Shown one piece after another: positions 58,021 through 64,000 of a stretch of DNA of 64,000 nt. Origin of the DNA: Promicromonospora sp049532985 (GTDB lineage Bacteria > Actinomycetota > Actinomycetes > Actinomycetales > Cellulomonadaceae); NCBI RefSeq assembly GCF_049532985.1, contig NZ_CP186693.1, positions 1,426,001-1,490,000 of the forward strand, read 5' to 3'. Position numbers and translations under genes: made by a program. Positions within the stretch are counted from its first letter, which is position 1; each line of letters opens with the position of its first letter. The notes under the pieces are model-generated. The model did no database searches. It saw only the letters and a list, made by a program, of their open reading frames with translations, and was not told where the DNA came from.

Positions 58021-59820
58021 ATGTCTGTAACGCTGGAGAACAAGAACGTCGAAAAGCAGGCCGGAAACAGGCCTGCACCGAAGGTTGAATTCGGCCTTCT
58101 CGACCCGCGCACGCTGCTGGTGGAGACCAACGTGCGGGCCGAGGCGAACCTCACGCCCCGGTTCCTCAAGAGCATCCGTGACAACGGGGTGCTGACCCCG
58201 ATCCTGGTGCAGCGCACCGAGCACGGGCTGCGGGTGCGTGCCGGCCAGCGCCGGACGCTGGCAGCCATCGAGGTCAACCTGGCGACCATCCCGGCGATGA
58301 TCGTGCAGGGTGACGAGGACCAGGTGCGGCGACTGCGTGAGCAGATGGCTGAGAACGACGACCGTCAGGCTCTGCGGCACGCCGACCGGGTGGCCGCGTT
58401 CGAGCAGATGTCCCTGCTCGGTGTCTCCGCCGTTGAGATCGCGAACACGACGGGGCACAGCACGAGCGACGTGAAGGCAGCGCTCAAGGTCGCCAAGACG
58501 AAGAAGGCCAAGGCCGTGCAGGCCAAGTACGACATCGACCTTGAGAAGACTCTCGTCCTGGCCGAGTTCGAGGACGATACCGAGGCCGTCAAGGTGCTGA
58601 CCGAGATCGCGATCAAGAGCCCCGAGAGGTTCGCCCACGCCGCCCAGCAGCGGCGCGACGACCGGGACGCTGCCGCCCGGCTGGCCGAGGCCACCAAGGC
58701 CCTGGCCGACGCCGGGATCAAGCAGGTCACCAACTGGTCCACGGAGGTCCACGACAACAAGGCGGCCCGGGAACTGCAGCACCTGCAGACCGGTGAGGGC
58801 AAGGCCCTGACCCCGGAGGCGCACGCGATCTGCCCGCAGCGCGCGGCCTACATCAGCACGTCCTGGAACGGCGACATCCACGTCCGGCACGTGTGCCTGG
58901 ACTACAAGGCGGCCGGGCACAAGCTGAACCGGACCAACCCCAACGACACCCGCACCGAGCAGCAGAAGCGGGAAGCCAGCGCCGAGCGGGCCGAGGTGAT
59001 CGCGAACAACAAGGCCTGGAAGTCCGCCGAGACCGTCCGTCGCGAGTGGCTGGCCGCCTTCGCCAAGCGCAAGGTCACGCCCAGGGACGCGGCCGTGTTC
59101 CTGGCCGAGACCATCGTGCTGGAGGCGTACAGCATCGAGAAGGCCAGCCTGAGCGTGCACGACCTGGCCCGGGAGTGGCTCGGCCTGACCGGTGCGAACC
59201 GGCTGGGCGGCAGGCAGGCCCTGACCGACCTGATCGCGAAGTCGACCCCGGCGCGTGCGCTGCACATCTCGCTGGTCCTGACTCTGGCCGCCATCGAGGC
59301 CCGCACGGGGACGCACACCTGGCGTCGCGCTGGCTGCGAGGCACGGTACTTCCGAGCGCTGGAGGCCTGGGGCTACGCCCTGTCCGACGTCGAGCAGATC
59401 GCACGCGGCCCGCAGGAGACCCCGGCCGCACCCGGCACGAAGCAGGCTGCGTCGACCCCGGCACCCACGGCCGGACCGGCACCGGCCGCACCGGCCGCCA
59501 AGCCCGCAGCAGCGTCCACGGGAGCGCCGAAGGCGGACAACCCCGCACCGGGTACCAGCCCGACCAAGACGGCCAACCCCACCAAGGTGGTCGACGCCAA
59601 GAAGGTGACCACCCCGGGCAAGGGCGACGCCCAGCCCCAGGTCCCGGCCGGTGGCAACACGGTCAAGGTTCAGGACAAGCCCGTCCCCAACCCGACCAAG
59701 CCCCCGGCCACAGGAACCGGTGTCGCGGCCAAGCAGACGGCCGTGAAGCGGCAGCCGGTCAAGCCGAAGGACCAGAAGACCGCCGACGCCCCGCAGCCCG
59801 CGACCGCCGGAGCGCGGTAG
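58021..59820 (+). CDS. ParB-family partition or replication protein
   Basis: 599 residues; ATG 58021 with AGAAGGAG upstream and a TAGAAT -10-like box at about 57963. ParB N-terminal domain at about 25-115 (LLDPRTLLVETNVRAEANLT, RFLKSIRDNGVLTPILVQRT, VRAGQRRTLAAIE), a helix-turn-helix at 125-160 (AAFEQMSLLGVSAVEIANTT, GHSTSDVKAALKVA), a long middle domain with CPQRAAYISTSWNGD, and a 130-residue Ala/Pro/Lys low-complexity tail. No ParA is adjacent. Probably a stability or relaxosome DNA-binding protein. Confidence 0.82.
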   Translation: MSVTLENKNVEKQAGNRPAPKVEFGLLDPRTLLVETNVRAEANLTPRFLKSIRDNGVLTPILVQRTEHGLRVRAGQRRTLAAIEVNLATIPAMIVQGDEDQVRRLREQMAENDDRQALRHADRVAAFEQMSLLGVSAVEIANTTGHSTSDVKAALKVAKTKKAKAVQAKYDIDLEKTLVLAEFEDDTEAVKVLTEIAIKSPERFAHAAQQRRDDRDAAARLAEATKALADAGIKQVTNWSTEVHDNKAARELQHLQTGEGKALTPEAHAICPQRAAYISTSWNGDIHVRHVCLDYKAAGHKLNRTNPNDTRTEQQKREASAERAEVIANNKAWKSAETVRREWLAAFAKRKVTPRDAAVFLAETIVLEAYSIEKASLSVHDLAREWLGLTGANRLGGRQALTDLIAKSTPARALHISLVLTLAAIEARTGTHTWRRAGCEARYFRALEAWGYALSDVEQIARGPQETPAAPGTKQAASTPAPTAGPAPAAPAAKPAAASTGAPKADNPAPGTSPTKTANPTKVVDAKKVTTPGKGDAQPQVPAGGNTVKVQDKPVPNPTKPPATGTGVAAKQTAVKRQPVKPKDQKTADAPQPATAGAR

Positions 59821-59846
59821 CACCCGCCGCGTAGCATCGGGTCCAG

Positions 59847-59885
59847 GAGGCCGCCATCCCCGTACCGGGGGATGGCGGCCTCTTT
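59847..59885 (+). terminator. Strong intrinsic terminator
   Basis: GAGGCCGCCATCCCC, a 6-base loop, then GGGGATGGCGGCCTC and TTT; perfect 15-bp stem starting 27 bases after the ParB-like stop. Confidence 0.85.
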
Positions 59886-60214
59886 CGCATGCCCTGGGGG
59901 AGTCGAGCGGCCCATTCCCGGGTCCCGCGCGGGGCCTCACCGCCGTGGTCCCCGGCAGCAGCGACACGAGCGCCGAGCAGCGACAGCGGCACACGCGCGC
60001 GACGACGAAAACGCGCACGCGACACACGCACGCGCGCGCGGCTGGCGACGCGGCGCAGGCGGCTGCGTGGCTGGTGCAGGCGGGCACCGGGATGGCGGGT
60101 CCCGCGGACCGCTACGACGAGGGCCACACACCTCTTGCACAAGCCGTGAGCGGGGGTCGCTGAAGCGACCCGGAACAGCCCACCGAGTACCTGGGAAGGG
60201 GGTGGGGGCGCGTG
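59886..60214. other. Candidate oriT region upstream of the relaxase
   Basis: About 330 bases without a gene. It contains a run of CACGCG/ACGCGC alternations (59990-60040), CTTG-CA-CAAG near 60134, and a hairpin GGGTCGC-TGAA-GCGACCC (60154-60171) 44 bases before the relaxase start. Position between terminator and MobF gene and the short inverted repeats fit an origin of transfer; the nick site is not identifiable by eye. Confidence 0.5.
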
Positions 60215-63200
60215 ATGACGGTCCATGTGCTGAGCGCCGGGAGCGGGTACACATACCTGACCCAGCAGGTCGCCAGTGGCGATGCCCCACGGGGCCGTGG
60301 GATGTCGTTGACGGACTACTACATGCAGCACGGCAACCCGCCCGGCCGGTGGGTCGGCTCGGGCCTGGAGCAGCTCGGGGTGTCCGGACTGGTGCTGGAG
60401 AAGCAGATGAAGTCGCTGTTCGGGGTGGGCCGTCACCCGGACGCCGGCCGCCTGGAGCTGGAAGCTCTGGCTCGTGGTGCGTCGAAGCATGACGCGGATC
60501 GGGCGGGGTGGATCGGGCGGGCGTTCCCGACGTTCGAGTCCCGCCCGGATGACGGGTACCGGCAGGCGTTGGAGGCCGCGTTCGAGCGGTTCGCTCGGGA
60601 GAACGACCGGCCGCCGGAGCCGGGAGTGGAGCGGGACCTGATCCGCTGGAACGTCGCGGGCTCCCTTGCACAGCAGGAGAAGCACGCCAAGGGCGGCGGC
60701 CCGGTCACGGACACGGAGGTCGCCACGTGGTTGGCCAAGCGGGGCCAGCAGCCCCGCCGGGCGGTAGCGGGGTACGACCTGGTCTTCACACCGTCCAAGA
60801 GCATCAGCGTCCTGTGGGGTCTCGGGAATCCGGCCACGCGGGAGGCGATCACGCGGGCGCACACCGACGCCTGGCAGGACACGCTGGCGTGGATCGAGGC
60901 CGAGGGTGCGCTGACGCGGGAGGGCGCGGGCGGTGTAAGGCAGATCGACACCCACGGCCTGACCGCGGTCGCGTTCGACCACCTGGACTCCCGGGCGGGG
61001 GACCCGAACCTGCACACCCATGTCGCGGTCTCCAACAAGGTCCGCGGCGTCGACGGCCAGTGGCGGGCGTTGGACGGCCGCGTCCTGCACCACCTGGCCG
61101 TGGCAGCCAGCGAGCGGTACAACACCCGCATCGAGCAGCTCCTGGTCGACCGGCTCGGCGTAACCTTCCACACCGAGACCCGAGGACGGGGCAAGCAAGG
61201 CGTCCGCGAGATCACCGGCATCCCGAAACTGTTGAGGGACACGTTCTCCCGCCGTCGGGCCGCGATCGAGGAGTCCTACGAGACCCTCCGCGCGGCCTAC
61301 CGGGCCAAGCACGGGCACGAGCCGGGAACGAAGACGGCGTTCGGGTTGACGCAGCAGGCCAACCTCGACACGAGGCAGGCCAAGGGCACCCCGGTCGGGC
61401 TGCGCGACCGCCTCCCGCAATGGGCCCAGGTCGCCGCCCGGGTCCTGGGCGGCCCGGACGGGGTCGTGCGGATGCTGACTACCGCGCTGCACCCGCGCCC
61501 CGGGGCTGGCCGGGTGGTGGTCGACGAGCCGGAGTCCCTGTGGCGTGCGGTGGCACAGGACCTGGCCGGGCGTGGGGTGGCCCGGTGGGCGGCCGGGGAC
61601 GTCACTGCTGCCGTGGAGCGGCTCGCGGTTCGGTGGCCGCGCGCACGGGTGTTCCGGCCGTTGCGGTACCGGGCACCGGTCGCCCGCCAGCGGCTGCTCA
61701 CCGACCTGGCTGGTGGGGTGCTGGCCGATGGTGACCTGGTGGAGGCGTGCCTGCGGAACGTGGCCGACCGGCACTCCACGTGGACGGCCTACACCCTTCA
61801 GGCTGAAGCCACCCGCCTCGCGAGGGAGTACGCCCCGACCGGCACCGACCTGCTCGCCCTGGCCGCGACCATCACCGGGCACGCAGTGGCGGGGAGCTTG
61901 CAGGTGTCGGCGCCGGAGGTGAACGAGCCGCCGGACGTGATGCGCCGCAAGGACGGCGAGAGCGTCTACATGGTGCACGGCTCCACCCGGTACACGTCCC
62001 TGGCGGTCCTGGAGGCCGAGGACCAGCTCCTGACCGCTGCCCGCACCCCCGGCGGCCTGACCATCGACCCCACCACGGTCGACCACGCCATCGAGCAGAT
62101 CCGCCTGGACACAGGCCGGGTGCTGAACCCGGGGCAGCGGGACCTGGTCGCGTCATTCGCCTCGAGCACCCGCCTGGTGGCGGGGATCGGCCCGGCCGGC
62201 ACCGGCAAGACCACCGTCATGCGCGCCTTCGCGACAGCGGTCCAGGAGTCCGGCGGCAAGCTGATCGCGCTGGCACCCTCGGCCGCCGCCGCAGAGGTCC
62301 TCGGTGCCGACCTCGGCAACAACATCACCACCGAGACCCTCGACATGTTCCTCCTCGCTGCCCGAGGTGCCGGCGGGGCGCGCCTGCGTGAACGGCTGAC
62401 GGTGGAGCAGGGGACGGTGGTGCTGGTGGACGAGGCGAGTCTGGCCGGCACGCTCGCCTTGGCCGAGGTCGTGACCATCACCCAGCAAGCTGGCGGCAGT
62501 GTCCGGTTGCTGGGGGACCCGGCCCAGCTCGGTGCCGTCGCGGCCGGTGGGGCCTTGCGGCTGGTCTCCGAGCAGGCCGGCGCGGTCGAGCTCACGAAGA
62601 TCCACCGGTTCCACACCACCGGTGAGGCCGATGCCTCGCTGCAGATCCGCGAGGGGGATCACCGGGGCCTGGACTTCTACATCACCGCCCACCGCACCCA
62701 GGGCGGGTCGGCGGCGGCGATGGCGGAGGAGATGTTCGCCAATTGGCAGACCGACTCCGACACGGGGCGCAGGACGATCATGATCGCGGCGACCAACGAC
62801 CTGGTCACCAGCCTGTCCGCCCGCGCGCGCCTGCACCGGGTGGCCCGGGGTGAGGTCGAGGACGACGGCGTCATCCTGCACGACGAGACCCGGGCCGGGG
62901 TCGGGGACGTGATCGTGACCCGGCTGAACAACCGCCACCTGTACGCGCAGGACGAGGACGGGCACATCGACTGGGCCAGGGGCTGGGTCCGCAATGGTGA
63001 CCTGTGGAGGGTCGAAGCACGTGGCAGGGAGGGTGCATTGCAGGCCCGGCACCTGGACACCGGCGCGACCGTGGTCCTGCCCGCGGACTACGTCGCCGCG
63101 CACGTCGAGCTCGGGTACGCCGCGACGATCCACCGGGTCCAGGGCATGACCGTGGACACCTCCCACGCCATGGTGGGCGTGGGGATGACCCGCAACGAGC

Positions 63201-64000
63201 TGTACACCGCCATCACCAGGGGCGCCGACTCCAACCGGGTCTACGTCGAGGTCGAGGACGTCCTGGATCTGGACCCGCACCGGCAGCCGGCCACCGAGCG
63301 GGCGGTGCTGAACGCGCTCAAGGGCGTCCTGGACCGCGACGGCGAGGAGAAGTCCGCCCACCGGGTCATCGAGGACGACTGGGGCTACGCCCACTCCCTG
63401 GCCCGCTTGGCCCCGGAGTACGAAGACGCCTACATGGCCTTCCTCGAGCCCGACCGCACCGGCCGTCTGGCCGAGGCTGTCCGCACCGTGCTGCCCGAAC
63501 GGGAGGCGAACCTGGTGCTCGCGGACGAGGCGTGGCCGGCCTTGGCCAAGCGGCTGTCCATGCACGAAGCCGCTGGCGCCGACCCCGAGACCGTCCTGCG
63601 GCATGCGGTCGGGACGGGGTTCGGTGATGCGAAGTCGATCGCGAAGGTCCTGCACTACCGCATCGGTCTGCCCCAACCCCACACCACAGACGCCGACTCG
63701 CGGGGTCTGCCGGTTTGGATCACCACCGCACCCGACACTACCCAGAACATCCGGTGGGATCAGGCCACGGCCGCTGGACCCGGCGGGCCGGGCGCGACCC
63801 AGGGGTTCACTGGCCTTGCCATGGCGGACGCGGCAGCCTCGACGGTGACGACCGGGCCGCGAGCAGACGCCGGTGCGGGCACCGACACCACCGGGCACCC
63901 CGAGCGGTCGATGGACGTAGCGCAGCGGGCAGTGGTGGTGGAGATCACTGCTCACGCGTGGGCCTGGTGGTCGAACCAGAACACGACCCAGGCCTGGGCG
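60215..64000 (+). CDS. traA: MobF-type relaxase-helicase (TraA), incomplete at the window edge
   Basis: 1262 residues are visible; no stop before 64000. ATG 60215 (a GTG lies one codon earlier) follows GGAAGGGGGTG. TrwC-type relaxase at residues 1-310: candidate nucleophiles Y12/Y14 (GYTYLTQQ), GYDLVFTPSKSISVLWGLG and the histidine triad FDHLDSRAGDPNLHTHVAV (H255, H267, H269). RecD-like helicase from about 640: Walker A GIGPAGTGKTT (657-667), VVLVDEASLAG, GDPAQLGAV and later YAATIHRVQGMTVDTSHAMV. It nicks oriT, stays bound to the 5' end and unwinds the strand for transfer. It is the key mobilisation gene of the element. Confidence 0.93.
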   Translation, partial: MTVHVLSAGSGYTYLTQQVASGDAPRGRGMSLTDYYMQHGNPPGRWVGSGLEQLGVSGLVLEKQMKSLFGVGRHPDAGRLELEALARGASKHDADRAGWIGRAFPTFESRPDDGYRQALEAAFERFARENDRPPEPGVERDLIRWNVAGSLAQQEKHAKGGGPVTDTEVATWLAKRGQQPRRAVAGYDLVFTPSKSISVLWGLGNPATREAITRAHTDAWQDTLAWIEAEGALTREGAGGVRQIDTHGLTAVAFDHLDSRAGDPNLHTHVAVSNKVRGVDGQWRALDGRVLHHLAVAASERYNTRIEQLLVDRLGVTFHTETRGRGKQGVREITGIPKLLRDTFSRRRAAIEESYETLRAAYRAKHGHEPGTKTAFGLTQQANLDTRQAKGTPVGLRDRLPQWAQVAARVLGGPDGVVRMLTTALHPRPGAGRVVVDEPESLWRAVAQDLAGRGVARWAAGDVTAAVERLAVRWPRARVFRPLRYRAPVARQRLLTDLAGGVLADGDLVEACLRNVADRHSTWTAYTLQAEATRLAREYAPTGTDLLALAATITGHAVAGSLQVSAPEVNEPPDVMRRKDGESVYMVHGSTRYTSLAVLEAEDQLLTAARTPGGLTIDPTTVDHAIEQIRLDTGRVLNPGQRDLVASFASSTRLVAGIGPAGTGKTTVMRAFATAVQESGGKLIALAPSAAAAEVLGADLGNNITTETLDMFLLAARGAGGARLRERLTVEQGTVVLVDEASLAGTLALAEVVTITQQAGGSVRLLGDPAQLGAVAAGGALRLVSEQAGAVELTKIHRFHTTGEADASLQIREGDHRGLDFYITAHRTQGGSAAAMAEEMFANWQTDSDTGRRTIMIAATNDLVTSLSARARLHRVARGEVEDDGVILHDETRAGVGDVIVTRLNNRHLYAQDEDGHIDWARGWVRNGDLWRVEARGREGALQARHLDTGATVVLPADYVAAHVELGYAATIHRVQGMTVDTSHAMVGVGMTRNELYTAITRGADSNRVYVEVEDVLDLDPHRQPATERAVLNALKGVLDRDGEEKSAHRVIEDDWGYAHSLARLAPEYEDAYMAFLEPDRTGRLAEAVRTVLPEREANLVLADEAWPALAKRLSMHEAAGADPETVLRHAVGTGFGDAKSIAKVLHYRIGLPQPHTTDADSRGLPVWITTAPDTTQNIRWDQATAAGPGGPGATQGFTGLAMADAAASTVTTGPRADAGAGTDTTGHPERSMDVAQRAVVVEITAHAWAWWSNQNTTQAWA

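Noticed and set aside
59990..60040. Alternating CACGCG/ACGCGC stretch considered as a CRISPR or satellite
   Set aside because: No regular repeat-spacer structure; irregular purine-pyrimidine alternation only.
57454..60087. An 877-codon minus-strand frame, and similar long ones at 59759-62086 and 62153-63955
   Set aside because: Antisense to the XRE, ParB-like and relaxase genes; compositionally biased, no motifs.

Overview
The window is very GC-rich DNA (GTG and TTG starts, high third-position GC, Shine-Dalgarno sites of the AGGAG type) from an actinomycete. The protein families (SCO6880, DUF6112, DUF4192, DUF4913, ImuA', HXXEE, TadA with a LysM-BTAD protein) point to Actinomycetota, probably Micrococcales or a relative; the genus cannot be fixed. 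Positions 1-1650 look chromosomal: the N-terminus of a probable NCS1 nucleobase transporter, a divergent XRE-cupin regulator and an SDR pseudogene. From tRNA-Pro(GGG) at 1651-1724 onward almost everything belongs to one large integrative and conjugative element (ICE) that continues past the right edge. The far attachment site is not in the window.

Left to right: the tRNA attachment region with short repeats, then xis and int on the plus strand. Next comes a long leftward block (3710-19920) of DNA-processing and anti-host genes: DUF4192, five full paralogues and one fragment of an adenine-methyltransferase-like family, DUF4913, SSB, an SOS-boxed ImuA', the coupling ATPase, and ArdC with a truncated copy. 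A rightward cargo patch (20090-22415) carries a small peptide gene, a lipoprotein resembling a protease prodomain and a secreted S1 protease. A few AT-richer orphan genes follow, then DprA and a leaderless zinc-finger gene near six 11-bp tandem repeats. The type IV secretion block (27233-42515, leftward) holds VirB4, SCO6880, a TrbL/VirB6-like protein, two DUF6112 proteins, a lysozyme-M23 hydrolase, a VirB8-like candidate, a ParB-domain protein and a prim-pol. It is interrupted by an ApeA-like HEPN defence gene on the opposite strand. A complete-looking Tad pilus operon (44850-56796, leftward) comes next. The right end holds an XRE regulator, a ParB-like protein, a strong terminator, an oriT candidate and a MobF relaxase-helicase that runs off the edge.

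Working model: the relaxase nicks oriT and unwinds the strand, the VirD4-type ATPase passes it to the VirB4/SCO6880/TrbL channel, the M23-lysozyme protein opens the wall, and a Tad pilus may aid contact. SSB, DprA, ArdC and the methyltransferase-like family would protect the strand on entry. Almost every leftward gene is translationally coupled to its neighbour (ATGA, GTGA or TGATG overlaps). Three candidate element-specific DNA signals stand out: YGCACCTG before uncoupled starts, paired ATGTCCCCCA sites 15 bp apart in two distant promoter regions, and GATAG repeats with an exact 11-bp pitch.
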